64,000 nt of DNA from Prunella strophiata (lineage: Eukaryota; Chordata; Aves; Passeriformes; Prunellidae): NCBI GenBank assembly GCA_036583965.1, contig JAZBQD010000030.1:111267804-111331803 (forward strand), in the 5' to 3' direction. This document shows positions 23,915 through 35,889 of the stretch, in pieces (position 1 is the first letter of the stretch; each line of letters opens with the position of its first letter). The notes under the pieces are model-generated. The model saw nothing but the letters and a program-made list of their open reading frames with translations, ran no database searches and was not told where the DNA came from. The position numbers and the translations under genes are program-made.

Positions 23915-26810
23915 AAGCGACAACTGCCTACCTCCTGATCCCAGGGAAGAGTTCAGGGTGTATCTTCCATCTGGATTCTGCTGAAGGAAACACTTGCATC
24001 TCCTCTGCTTTGTGGGAAAGGAGAAAATCCAGAGGTGTGGGCTGGCTCCCTCCAGCTCAGCCTTGGAGTCTGCATCTTCCACAATCCCAACCAGATCCAG
24101 CTCCCACAGCCAGACTGGGGAAGGCAGGAGCAGGATGGCATCTCTTGTATTGTGCAAACTCTGACATTCATTTTCCAAAATTACCAAGGAGTGTTGTGCA
24201 GCAGGCTTTTTTTATGTGCCTCATTATATTTGTTTTTTTTTTTTTGGCTGGTGCATTGCTGGCTGCCATACGGCTCAATATAAAAATCTTTATGGGTATC
24301 TGCTGTCTCTCATAATACATAAAGTTATGCTAATTAACACTAATTAAATCAATCTAAAACATATATGAAACATAGCCCCACAAATTAGATAATTGAAGGG
24401 AGCTGGCCAAGTCCTTAGATTTTTGCTAAACGCTGCTGGTGCCTCATGGAAGCACTGATAACACTCTTCTTGTGCTGTGCAGACATTCCTGTGCAGACTC
24501 TGGTGCTCCTGAGTTTTTTTTTATTCTCTGGAGGTGCAGGAGCAGGAAGGTAAATGCCTGTTGTCATTTTGAACACAGCTGGAAAAACCAAGTTGCAGCA
24601 CAGTGGCATTTCTTGCTGTTGCTCTGAACTTTTTCTCCAGTGTCCCTCTGACATCAGTGGCCAGCTTTGGGTTGACAGCCTAAAACTGGCCTATGGTGTA
24701 GCAGATTTAGCAGGGCTGAATTTAAAACCTGGGTTAGGGAGTAGGAAATAGAAGGCAGGTTTGTTTAGATGAAAGTAGCTGGAAATTTTTTCAGAATAAT
24801 GAGGAAACACTGAAATATCACAGGCAAAATGTCTCTACACAAGGAATTTCACTTGATTTATTGTAATTTACCATAAGCCACTAATTGCTGATTCAGACAT
24901 TGAGAAAAGATGGAGAGAGAAGTGATTAAGCACTTAGGGAAACATTTTTCCTCCCTTTTCTCAGGATAAACTTCAGTCCAGCACATCTGCTCCTTCTTCC
25001 CCCTCCCCACATCCCTTGTCCCTGTGTGCCACTGGGAGTCCCCACTGACTCCTTTGGGCAGAGGGAAACTTCTTTTGGCACTTCTGTCCTTCCAGGACTG
25101 TGCCTCCAGCCCTGTTCTCAGGAGCATCTTCCACGTGCCCCTTCCATTCCTCCAAATCTCTCTTTTTCCTTTCTCTTCTCAGCTTTTCTTGGCATCCAAA
25201 AAAGATGCCTTTATCTCCTTTGTCTCCTGCCCTCAGTGCTTGCCCCCATTTCTTAAAAATGTCTGAGCAGAGCAGCCAAGTGCTCCTCTGGCTGGCTGAA
25301 ATGTTGGGATTTAGGTTGTTTTTTATGTTTCAAAGCTGTCTGGATGTGGCTGTGATCAGCTCAGGGCAGTTCATGGCCTCCTCCCACACAGGTCACTCCT
25401 GCAGTCCTCTGCTCCCCAAATCCTGCCAGCAGTGCCCAGTACAAGTATTCCCAGTGGGGTGTGAAGAATGTCCTCACTTGCTCTCCAGGTTCCTATAAAG
25501 CACTGAAACACAGCTCTGTTATCCAGAAAGAAATGGCCAATGCAGCAGTTAAAACACAAAATGTAAAAAAAAAAAGTATAAAATAAGAAAGAAAAAAAAG
25601 TGTGGGGTTTTTTTTGTTGTTGTTGTTTTTTTGGTTTTGTTTTTGGTTTTTTTTTTTTTTTGGTCTAAAAGATTTCTCCAGCCTGTTTATTTTCTTTCAG
25701 ATTACTTATTTATTTTAAGGAATAAAGTGTTTGCTGACAGAGGCATAAGACCTTTTATAGGCTAAAATAACAGCAATCTGTCTCCTCCTGTAACTGTGTG
25801 ACAGCTACTAAATCAATGACAATAAAGCATCAATGGTTAACACTGTGCAGTTTATTCTGGAAAAAAACAGCTGTGAGGGTGGTTATTGTGATCCCATGGT
25901 TATGGACAAAAGGGAACTCACTCTAAAATTGGGCACTTGGCATCTCCTCATGCAGAAAAACCTGGCAACTCAAAGCAGCAGAGATAGAAGCCAGACTCAC
26001 ACAAAATGTTGGGGCTCAAGGGCAAAATTCCTGACCTGGGCACTGCTTTCCTGTTTGACCTTGAGAAATGACTTCAGTCTTTGATGAAGGCAGGGCTGCT
26101 GGTGTTTTCCCATTGGTAAAATGAGAATAGCATCAGTTTTTCATCAGTTTTGAGGGTGCCTGATGGAAGGCACTGAGCAGGTATTGATATATTGATTATA
26201 GGAATTCAGCTCATACTTTCCCCAGAGGAATGGGAGGGTCAGCATTGTGAGAGAACTTGCATGTAAAAGTAACTTGGTTTTCTGGTTTGAGTGCTATGGG
26301 TCTCTTACAGATAAATCCTGGTTTGGAATGAAGTGAAACAGCATTTTTTGTTTTGCTAATAATGTTACTTAGTAGTAAATTTTAAACTTTGTTGTGTCTC
26401 TGAAAATAACAGATAGTAGCCAGTTTTGAGAAGAGCTAGAAATTGCTAGTAAAATATTGCATCTGTTTAGATTGACTTTTAAACAGCATTATTTATTAAG
26501 AGAGACATGTGTACATCTCCTGCAACAAGACTGGTTTAAACACAAGCTAGAATTTTGCCAACAATGAAAGAAGAAGTCATTTTAAAAACTCTCCAAATTA
26601 AAAATCAACAATGTTGCTTATGTAGAGGAAGGAGCTGGATTGCAGAATTTGTTTGTGTTCAAAAAAATATTGATGGTGAGGTGTGGAGTGATGGGGAATA
26701 GGCAGCATGTCTGGAGCAAGGTCACTCATTAAGATTAGGGTTCATTTGCAACTTATAAATGTGTTATAATGTGACATAAGTGACATCAGTGTTAAGTGTA
26801 GGACACAGGT
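23912..26810. other. Unique DNA with a T-rich tract, no gene recognised
   Basis: A T- and TG-rich low-complexity tract lies at about 25600-25664. A pyrimidine-rich piece at about 25020-25260 carries overlapping short frames with no domain. The rest is ordinary AT-rich sequence. Confidence 0.5.
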
Positions 26811-27000
26811 GGAACTCCAGAGCTCAGCTGGTCCACTCCCCTGAGGAGGATCAGACAGACCTTGATGATTTCTGACACATTTCTCTAACATACTCTTGGA
26901 CCTCCAGTGATGGAGAGGTGGCTGCAGCAGGAATTCCACTGCCCTCCTTCACCAGGCTTTGCAGTAAAATGTTTTTCCTAATGTTTTAATGTCACAATAC
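26811..27000 (-). mobile_element. Old CR1 3' fragment
   Basis: Complement of an old CR1 3' region: CCACTCCCCTGAGGAGGATC, then CTTGGACCTCCAGTGATGG, then a GGAATTCCACTGCCCTCC block, ending in AAAATGTTTTTCCTAATGTT. It is highly diverged. It is probably the 3' part of the same element whose 5' part lies at 27450-27830, with an insertion between. Confidence 0.65.
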
Positions 27001-27009
27001 AACACAAAA

Positions 27010-27370
27010 TGTATGACACTCACATTTAAGGATATCCAAAGTAAAAAAGGTATGTTTATTTCCAAACCTCAATATTCATAAAATTCCAAAAGTGACCATG
27101 GGTTGGAGGATGAAATGACCACATCTCCAACCACACTGTTCAAACCAACAGTCCATCAATTCTCTCCTCTTCCAAAAAAGAATACAAAACAATAATTATT
27201 TACATTAAAAAAATACATTAAAAAAACTCCATTACAAAAATATAAACATCAGAAGGCTCAAAAAAACTTTAGGAAAATAAGACAACATTTTAATAGTTCT
27301 TGCTGTGAATTAAACCTTCTCTCCCAGCTACTATTTTCACAAAAAACAGGTAGTTCTCCTCTGTATGACA
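27010..27370 (-). mobile_element. LTR-like insertion splitting an old CR1 (candidate)
   Basis: A segment of about 350 bp is bounded by the 9-bp direct repeat TGTATGACA (27010-27018 and 27362-27370). It lies between two minus-strand CR1 pieces in the correct relative order. On the minus strand it has an AATAAA (plus 27055-27060) about 40 bp before its end and an 8-bp hairpin arm pair GGTTGGAG/CTCCAACC, features often seen in LTRs. The exact termini do not give a clean TG...CA plus duplication, so class and borders are uncertain. Confidence 0.45.
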
Positions 27371-27449
27371 GCTTTCTATCTGAAGATGGCTACCTGGTAC
27401 ATTTTGCTCTGCTTTCAGATGCATTTCCCAGTTCTTTCAATGCTTCCTC

Positions 27450-27830
27450 CCCTTTGGACTATTTTCTTTTACTCCACACTTTCCTGGAGTGCAGTGCCCA
27501 ATCCAGCTGTGTTCTTGCCAGTGCTGGGTAGAACAGAAGGATTGATTCATGTGTCAGAAACCTTATTTTTGTTTCTGTATCTCAGTGTGACACTTGCCAT
27601 TCTCACAACTGGTGTGACACTGCTGACTCATGCTCAGTTTGTCATTGACTGTAACACCTACAATCATTTTTGCAGAGGCTGTTACCTAACCTGCTTCTCC
27701 ACATCCACTATTTGCACTGTCTGGTGAGTGTAGGATATTGCAATTGCATTTTTTGAACTTCATTTCTCCTCCTATTTTGCTAGTTTGCAAACATAATTTT
27801 ACATTCTATTCCCACGTGCCTCTAATTTCT
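27450..27830 (-). mobile_element. Old CR1 ORF2-region fragment
   Basis: Read as the complement of CR1, the ordered blocks TGGAGTGCAGTGCCCAATCC, TGCTGACTCATGCTCAGTTT, GTCATTGACTGTAACACC, TTTTTGCAGAGGCTG and GAACTTCATTTCTCCTCC correspond to the C-terminal part of ORF2 with heavy substitution. It explains the plus-strand open frame of 120 codons at 27365-27727, which is therefore not a gene. Confidence 0.6.
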
Positions 27831-28000
27831 TCCAGCTTTATTCCATGGTTGTAGCTATGAATGAAAACACAGAACTGGACTGAATCTAGGTTATGTCTAC
27901 ATAGACAGTTCCTCCTAGTCTGGGTTTTGCAACTTGGTTGTGTAAATGTTATATCAGATCAAATAAAAATTCTTATTAAAGTCAAAAGAGAGGACACAGC

Positions 28001-28345
28001 ATCACAGAATCACAGAATCCCAGAATGGTTGGGTTGGAAGGGACATGTAGAAGATCATCTCAGTTCCACCCCTGCCATGGCAGGGACACCTTCCACTGTC
28101 CCAGGTGCTCCCAGCCCCAGTGTCCAGCCTGGCCTTGGGCACTGCCAGGGATCCAGGGGCAGCCACAGCTGCTCTGGGCACCCTGTGCCAGGGCCCCACC
28201 ACTCTCACAGTATAGATTTTTTTCCTAATATTCAATCTAACCCTACTCCCTTTCTGCTGAAACTGTTCCCCCTTGTCCTGTCACTACAGGCTCTAATAAA
28301 TAGTCTCTCTCCATATTTCTCATCTGCCTCTCCTAAATTCAAGAC
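28001..28345 (-). mobile_element. CR1 LINE 3' end with intact tail
   Basis: It starts with the complement of the CR1 tail, ATCACAGAATCACAG, and continues through CAGAATGGTTGGGTTGGAAG, GCAGGGACACCTTCCACTG and GGCCTTGGGCACTGCCAGG. After the CCACCACTCTCACAGTA block it ends near CTCTCCATATTTCTC. It is relatively well preserved and 5'-truncated. Confidence 0.93.
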
Positions 28346-29109
28346 CCTTATCCTTTCATAGTTAGAAATGAAAATAACTTGAAGAAAAAAATGTTTGTTC
28401 CCATTTTTCTGGAGCAGATTTGATGCAAAAGGGGAATTTACCATCGTGGTCTTCTTGGCTGTCTTCTGACAGTCACTTTCCCTTCCTGTTAAACAGCAGA
28501 GTAACACTCTCCTTGTTGATAGTGAACAAAGCTTTTCTCACTCTCTATTAGTGTATTTATGGAATGTTTCTTGTTACCCTCTCTGTCTCCTAATTATGGC
28601 TTTCTCCTTTCTCCTTATGTGCTTATGTTTCCCTTTTATTCTTGTCCTTGGCAATCTGATTTAGTTCCCATCTATTGGGTTCCTCTGACTTCTGTCTGAC
28701 ATCAATGAGCAGCTCATGATATATTTTAATTGGTCCATTTTGCATGGTAGCAGAATGAAGGATAAACAGTTTCAGCTCCTGATAATTTTTGCCCAAATTG
28801 CTGCTGTGCAGCAAGGGTCACTCACTGTGAACCTTTATCATTCATCATTTTGGGAGCTTTGACAAGGTGAATGTCCAGGACTGGCTTTTCTCCCCTCACA
28901 TTCCCTCTCACTGCAAAATCATAACAAATGCCTGGCCAGAAGTTCCTGGGTGTGATTAGAAGTGGGGTGACCTATGGTTTATTCTGCTGCCCTGCAGAGA
29001 TAGACCTCTGCTAGTGCTCTGTGTCCAAAAAGGTGCCAAATGTTCTCTTTGTTCCACATATCTCAGTGGCTCATAATTAACAGGCAAGGATCTCTTCCCT
29101 CTGTCACCA
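28346..29109. other. Unique or very old repeat DNA
   Basis: Pyrimidine-rich sequence at about 28500-28700 could be a decayed antisense repeat. A minus-strand frame of 63 codons (28623-28814) is rich in lysine and glutamate, but I cannot assign it to any family. Confidence 0.4.
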
Positions 29110-29371
29110 GGACTGAGGGAATGGCTGGAGCTGTGTCAGGGCAGGTTCAGGTTGGATATTAGGAAAAGATTCTTCCCCCAGAGGGTGTTTGGGCACTGGA
29201 ACAGCTCCCCAGGGAATGGTGACAGCACCAAGTGTGGCAGAGCTCAGGAAAGGTTTGGACAATGCTCTCAGGCACAGGGTGGGATTGTTGGGGATGAAGC
29301 TGTGCAGGCCAGAACTGTGATGATCCTTGTGGGTCCCTTCCAGCTCAGCATATTCTATGAATCTATGATTA
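29110..29371 (+). mobile_element. CR1 LINE 3' end with tail
   Basis: In sense orientation: CAGGTTGGATATTAGG-type block, then TTCTTCCCCCAGAGGGTG, GGGCACTGGAACAGCTCCCC, GATGATCCTTGTGGGTCCC and the tail TATTCTATGAATCTATGATT. 5'-truncated. The complete tail marks the genuine 3' end. Confidence 0.93.
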
Positions 29372-30910
29372 ATAACAACACTGAAACAACCCAAGAGCTG
29401 CCTTCAGCCTGTGTTTTGGTTTCAGATCCACGTTTGAACTTCCAGGGCTCAGTGTGGTGAGATGATCTCTGTGGTTTTACACTAATTATGATCATCTGCA
29501 ACTCCCACGGGGGCAAGCAGAGTGGTTTTTATTAAGTGCTGTAATTCAGCATCTCATTGTGTATGAAAATGAAAGAGATCAGTGCATTTGTGCTGAACCT
29601 ATTTCCACATCAGTAAAGTGAGGGTGTGGTGACAAGACAGCTCTCCAAACCCAATTAGCTGCAGTGAATCCCAGAGATCTGGTCCTGTCTCATCTGAGGA
29701 ATGCCACCTAACCCTGGAACATGTGTTACCAGGAAACACAGAGCCTGATCATGTCAGGAGCCCTCAAGGAGCCAGTGTGCAGACAACCTGCAGATCCTCT
29801 GCCAGCAGGTATGTGAGGGGAAACACGAGGCAACTCAAGAGAACCCATTTGCAGGGCTTTAAATCAATGCAACTCATCAAAATCCTCCAACAAAAAAACC
29901 CTTTTAAAATGAAAATAAAAAGAATATGACCTTAGATGACTAATTTCATTAGTTTGACTAATGCTCGTTGGGGATTCTGAAGATTTAAAGCACCATATGA
30001 AGCTGAGTATTCTTTTAGACTGCTGCAGGGTTGGATAAATGATCTCACATTTCTCACCTGCCCACACTCTGTGTTTCCACCCCCTCTGCTCACAATCTGG
30101 GTTTTGCTACTCTCTCTGGCCTAATGTCTCAGCATGTTCTGACTCCTTCTGGGTGCCAAGACGTTCCCAGGAACGGGCTAGAAATAAAGGCAGAGGCAGA
30201 TTCATGTTTGCTCTGTACCCATACTCAGACATTCTGCAATTTCTATGGGATCCTCATAGATGCAGGAAAAGACACATTTGTGTCTTTTGTGTCACATTTG
30301 TGTCAGGAAAAGACACTGGAAATATATATTCCTTTTAATGTTCAGTGTCCCTGATATTGAGCTGGAACTCGTGCTTGGGTGTTTTCTTGGAAGACAGTGC
30401 CCAAAGCAAGGATCAGAACAGTCCTTTGTACAGAAGGGGGGGTTTGTAGCAGAGGTTTCTTGAACATTGTTGTTAAACAAGCAGGAATGTGCTGCTTTTA
30501 CCTCTTGAAGCCTCATTTTGCAGGAAAAAAATAATCCTGCAAGGCCCCATAATTTGGTTAACTACTCAGGCCTGACACGGAATCCTTGGAGACATCATGA
30601 AGAGGCCTTCATTCTGCAGCAAACAGATTGGCACTGCAGTGATGATAATTGTAATTATCATGAGCATAATAAATAAATGGCAATGCATTTTGCTAGCTTT
30701 AGGAGACTGAGTAATCTGGCAAACAGCTTGCTGCACTCTATCACACAATAATGATATTCACTGCCAGCCCAGGAAGTTTACCTAGGGGCTCTGACTCATG
30801 TTTGTTTTGAAAGGCACAGCATTAAAGGCCTGTGAGTTATGTCTGTTGTGAAGAACACTGCATTTAAGTAATTACAAATGCAAAACTAAAGCAAATCCAC
30901 CAGGCAGAGG
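29372..30910. other. Unique DNA, no gene recognised
   Basis: Ordinary AT-rich sequence. A short direct and inverted arrangement of GACACATTTGTGTC words lies at about 30275-30315. No element or exon is identified. Confidence 0.5.
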
Positions 30911-30958
30911 AAAAAAAACCAAAAAAAAAAAAAACCAAAAAAACCCAAAAAAACAAAA

Positions 30959-30990
<32 letters not shown>
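30911..30990. repeat. A-rich low-complexity tract
   Basis: A runs interrupted by CC, CCC and C, ending in more than 30 consecutive A residues. Simple sequence. Confidence 0.95.
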
Positions 30991-30994
<4 letters not shown>

Positions 30995-32276
30995 ATTGAT
31001 CTCCATGTTCCTCACACTTTCAGTCCTGGTTTTTCTTCATAAAATTTTTGCCCCTGGGGTGGTTTTCTTGGGATGGTTTGATTTCTGCTGCATCTTCTGG
31101 GGTCACTCTCTGGTCACTGGCTGACTTTCACTGTAGCATCAGAGTTGCTGACTCTGGGAGCCAGCCCTGCATGAGCCTGAATTTGGGGAATGCCAAGGCT
31201 TTTTCCTGACCTGCTACTTGGGCAGATAAACTGTGACAGAAAAGGGAAGTGAATTCCTGGGGATGTAGCAGGGAGATGTCAGGGACATATTAAACATGCA
31301 TTTGTCTGAGAAATTGTTTATATTTTTCTTTAGAGAGACAGGTTATTATAGGAATGGTTTCTCCTGTTGTTTCTCTCACCTGGAGGTTACTTCATCAGCA
31401 AACAAGAGTCACCTTGGAGCTCAGAGGACTTCCAGTGCCAGTGTCCTGCAGTTTTTCCTGCTGTGGCAAGCACATGAAGAGTCCTTAAAAAAAGGTGCAA
31501 AACATGAAAAATCATTAAAATCACAGATAAATAGTTAGTCAAGTATGAATGGTAGAAGAGAAATGTTTTAGTACAGACTCTACAAACTAAGATGAAAATA
31601 TAATTCTATATAATTTTTAAGGAGAAACTTTTTTTTCTCCTTTGAAAGTTGCTCCCTGGACATGTTGTATACAGACCACTGAAAAATTCACTTTTGCTTC
31701 TGATCCTGCAAACAATGGGGCAGGACTTAGCAGCTTTCCTGAACTGGGACCAGAGCAGGGAATAAACTATAAATCCAGCCATTCCTTGTGGGCTGAACTC
31801 TAGATTTTCCTGCTGTGGTTCCCAGAGCTGTGGCAGGTGAGCTGAGGGATGCCTGACCCATGGACTCCCTCCAGCAGCTTCTCCTCCCTGCTCTGTGCTC
31901 CTCCAGTTCATGCCACACCATCCAGCATGCCTGGGATTCTCACCAGGTGCATGACTTTGCAGATAAAATGGGAGATTTATATAATTTTTTTTTTTTATCA
32001 GCAAACCCTGTTACCTCTGCCAGCCTTCTAATTTCTCACCCAAATGCTGTTTAGAATTACTGTCAACCTTTGCTATTGCCAAGCTTTTAGTCAAGATGAG
32101 TCAGGCTAAAATAGGCATCGAAGAGCAATGCGTAAGACTTTGGAAAATAAGTTAGAAATCTTTCACATTTGCCTTCTAGCTTTGGAGTTATTCACAGCAC
32201 ATTTGTTTGGCTCTCCCCTGCAAATCTTTGAGGCTGGAAATCGTTTTGGAAAAAGAAGTGAGTTAAGGTAGTGTTA
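30991..32276. other. Unique DNA, no gene recognised
   Basis: No repeat family or domain is seen. The part around 32040-32240 is balanced in composition and retains a few CpG sites, unlike its surroundings. It could be conserved non-coding DNA, but only an alignment could show that. Confidence 0.5.
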
Positions 32277-32672
32277 TGGAATCCTAGAATCCTGGAATGA
32301 TTTGGGTTGGAATGGACATGGAAGATCATCCCTGGAAGGTGTCCCTGCCCATGGGCCACTAGACCAGGTTAAGTAAATCCCAGCCTGGCCTTGGACACTT
32401 CCAGGGATGGGGCAGCCACAGCTGCTCTGGGCAACCTCTGCCTCACAACCCTCACAGTCAAGAATTTTTTCCTAATATCCCCTCTAACCCTACTTTGTCT
32501 CAGTTTGAAGCCATGCCCCCCTGTCCTGTCATTCCAGGCCCTTGTAAACATTCTCTCTCCATCTTTCTTGCAGGCTCCCTTCAGGCACTAAAAGGCCACA
32601 GTTAGGCCACCCCAAAGCCTCTCTTCTCCAGGCTGAACAATACCAATTCTCTCAGCCTTTCCTCCTTGCCTC
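32277..32672 (-). mobile_element. CR1 LINE 3' fragment
   Basis: Complement of CR1: AATCCTAGAATCCTGGAATG, TTGGGTTGGAATGGACATGG, GGCCTTGGACACTTCCAGG, then a CTAATATCCCCTCTAACCC block, CATGCCCCCCTGTCCTGTC, and the CTCTTCTCCAGGCTGAACAA block. Longer than most copies here, it extends into the end of ORF2. It contains no intact coding frame. Confidence 0.92.
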
Positions 32673-34275
32673 CTAGACTTGAGGCATGGTGCAAAACTGC
32701 CCAGGCTGACCAGGGCAAGCTGAAAACTGCTCTGGATGCTGGGTTGACATTGACATTGACAACAAACCCCTATCAAAGGGGGAGCTGTGCCCATGGCCCA
32801 GTGGCACCATTTCAGTTTTGTGACCTGTTCTTCTCCCAGGTCTTTGTGATTCTCGAGGTCTGAGGTGGTGTGTTCCCTTCCTGCATGAAGATACTCAGAA
32901 ATCCACTTGATTTTTTTTTTTTTGGTGCATTCTCACAATATGCTATTTTTTTTCCCTAGTGCTTTAGAACAATTAATTTTGTGGCACATCTTAGGTCAGG
33001 ATTAATTAGAGATGTCCACTGTTTTGGTATGTGCAGCCTTCCTTTTCTCAGAGAGGCTGACACAAATCTATAGGAATGCTTTCAGGAGCATGGTATGTCA
33101 TTATCATTAATGTGTGATATTCATTCTGCATATTGCATTATCTGTGCAACATCTTATTCATTTTGATTGTATTCATTTCATATGAAACACTGAGAAAGTT
33201 TAAGAGTTGCACAGGTTAAGGGCTGCAGTAACCACTGAAAGTTCACCCAGAATAATGAATTGTCTCTTATAACCAAGGAGTGCTGTACTGCTTAACTGTA
33301 GTGAATGTGGAGTAATATGTACTAAAAGCAATAGTTCAAAAATACATTTCCATTTTATTGGATGGGAGCTCAATAATAATCCCTTGCTGTGTGTTTTGAT
33401 TCACTGTTCCATTATGGAAACTGCCAATTTCCTCTGCCAAAGTCTTGGCTCAGAAGATTCACAGTTGATCCCCGTGAAAAGCAGGTGATTGGATTTTACT
33501 CTCATTATCTTGCCTCTAGTTGTGTTGCTTTAAAAATATGATTCTGGCAAAGAAGGAAGGAGAAAGGATGGAGTTTAAAACTACCCTTAAGCATCAGAAA
33601 TCAGAAAGAGACTACTTGAGCTGGAAAATGGCCAATATCTGCCCCTGGAGGAGTTGATGGTGGCCAGTGGCAGAATCCAGGGGCTGAAACAGGAGGGCTT
33701 TGGATCTCATCAGGTTCTTTCTGGTAAAATAATTATCAGAGGGATAAAGACCTAAACCCAACCCTAAGACATCTGGGTAAATAAAGCTAAGAGTGGAAAG
33801 AGTACAGGCTGGAGGAGAAGCCAGAGAAGGAAAAGAAGATTGGTGTGGAGAAGGGATTTAAGGAGGGCAGCTTTTTATTACTTGTTCATGTGGAAAAAAA
33901 ACCAAACCAAACAAATTAATGACAAGAGAAGGAAACAACTGAAAATGCATGTGAGTCTTTTTTAGTTTGTTGGCAAAACAAGAACTGCCTGAGACTTTTG
34001 ATAACATTCACTGTAGACTTTTAGCAAGAAAGTTGCAAAGTACTGGAAGAAACTAATGATATGCTAATTTTCAGAAACTTTAATAGGTTTAACCCCAGAA
34101 ACTTTAAACTGGCTCATTCATTTGATATGAATTCCAAGAAGATTTCCAGAAAACCTTTTGCCTCACCTTGAGTAAGGCAAAAATTAAAATGCGGTTGTGT
34201 AATGCTCTCTCATACAACATTCCCTCCAGGCAGAATAAGTATTCTCCAACTTCATAGTTTTTAATAAAGCAAGAA
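32673..34275. other. Unique DNA, no gene recognised
   Basis: AT-rich sequence without a recognisable gene. The first 60 bp may still be CR1. Confidence 0.5.
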
Positions 34276-34520
34276 GTCACTGTTGATGTGATTTACTCTG
34301 ATTTCTGAGAGGTTTTTGAGGGTCCTGTGGGCCCCTTTGACAAAAGAAAAACCAGTACAAAGGCAGAAAACCCACAAAGGTGGGTTAAAATTGTCCTTGT
34401 TCTTGGAATATGGGAGTGGATACAGGTAGTAAGGCTGTTAACATCAGGTTTCTCCAGGAATCTGCTCTTGGTTCAGTCTGTTAAGCATCTTCTTAAATCC
34501 CAGGTGAGGACACAGCCACA
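34276..34520 (+). mobile_element. Decayed CR1 reverse-transcriptase (ORF2) fragment
   Basis: At 34282-34320 the plus strand reads VDVIYSDF, a stop, then EVFE, which fits the CR1 reverse-transcriptase stretch DVVYLDFSKAFD with an in-frame stop in place of serine. Further on, CTCCAGGAATCTGCTCTTGG and TTCAGTCTGTTAAGCATCTT fit the downstream conserved QGSVLGP-type region at nucleotide level. It is an old dead internal fragment, well upstream of the usual 3' pieces. Confidence 0.6.
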
Positions 34521-35364
34521 AATAAACAGAAAAAAAGAGCTGGTTATGATACAGCCTTGCCTCTTGAGGAGCAGCATTCATCTGAACAACATGGATTTTA
34601 CAAATGTGACATGCCAGGGCACACATCCAGGGACTAAGGCAGGAGGATGGGGCAGCACATTCCCAAGGCAGCAGCTCTGGGAAGGAGGCAGAGGCAGGAG
34701 CAGGTAATCAATCAGGCATGAGCTGTGGTGCAGAGGCATTGCTAAAGAGCAATGAGGGAAGGAGGCAGGGGGCAGGACTCCTGATTATTAGTGAGATCAC
34801 CCCAGGAATGCCATCTGCTCCAGTGTCAACACCTCCACAAAGGGATGTTGACAACTCAGAGGTGATGAACCATGTGAGCTCTGTGCAGCTTGCCTCAGAG
34901 AGGGGAAGGTGCAGCCCTCAAATATTAGTCAAGATAATAAAAAAATGCAGCATTTGGAGTATTAAATGGTTCAGTCTGTCAAAAGCTGATGATGTCAAAT
35001 GACTTGAAGTTTCAAATGTACAGAATTCCTGGGGCTGCTGTGAGCATAAATCAGATTTGCAGGTGCTCCACACATCTCAGAGCGTTTCTACTTAGGAGCT
35101 TAGACATGAAGCCAAGAACATGAATTTTATTGACTGGCTCCGAAATTCTTGTTTGGAATCAGGGAATATTGACAGCAAGCTGGTTTTGTCACACACCTTG
35201 AAGCCATCTCAGAAGAACCTCCCTGTTTTTCAGCTAAAGGCACTTGGGATCCTTTGCAGTAAGGTAGAAAAATGATAAAAAAAGGCTTCATAAAATCAAG
35301 CCTGGAATCAGTGGCTGGCCTTGTCAAAGGTAGCATTTTGCAAGTTCCCATGTGAAAGCAATCC
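34521..35364. other. Unique DNA
   Basis: No gene or named repeat is seen. Confidence 0.5.
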
Positions 35365-35699
35365 TGTTGTGAGCAATTGGTTGGTATAACAATCTATTCC
35401 TGGGTAAAAAACAACTTGCACCTGCATAAACTGTTTTTAACTATTAGATATAAAAATGAAAATTGTCTTTCACAAACAACTTCCCTACACATATACAGAC
35501 AGTCTGAGTGACAAATCAATACAGAATAACAACCTGTTACTAACCAATGAAGTAATTGACAAGATAATTACTGACCAATTGGAGTCCCACAATGAGGTCT
35601 GTAAAACTGGATTTAAAGGAGTTATGTGAATAAAGAAGGGGCTTTTTCCACCATGAAGAAAATGGAGTCCTGTGTGATTTATTCTGATAGGATCCTACA
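35365..35699 (+). mobile_element. Probable solo LTR (ERVL-like)
   Basis: The piece of about 335 bp starts TGTTGTGAGCAATTGG and ends GGATCCTACA, giving TG...CA ends. It has an AATAAA at about 35629-35634, roughly 70 bp before the end, followed by TGTGTGATTTATTCTGATAG, which resembles the 3' part of avian ERVL LTRs. I could not find a clean target-site duplication, so the borders are provisional. Confidence 0.5.
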
Positions 35700-35889
35700 G
35701 GTCATCCTTGCCTTAGCTGTGTGCACCTTTACACAGAGGGACTGACCTGTTTGCTCAAGAAGCCAAGCATCAGCTCCAGCAGAACAATCTGCTTCCTGTG
35801 CCAGCCTTCCAAGCTAAGCTGAATCCTGCAATTGCAGCCTTTCCCCTGGGCTCTGCCCAAGTCTGGAGTTTTCATCTGAATATTCCTAA

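Noticed and set aside
27365..27727. Plus-strand frame of 120 codons with hydrophobic segments, membrane-protein-like
   Set aside because: Most of it is the complement of an ancient CR1 ORF2 segment; the hydrophobicity comes from T-rich sequence.
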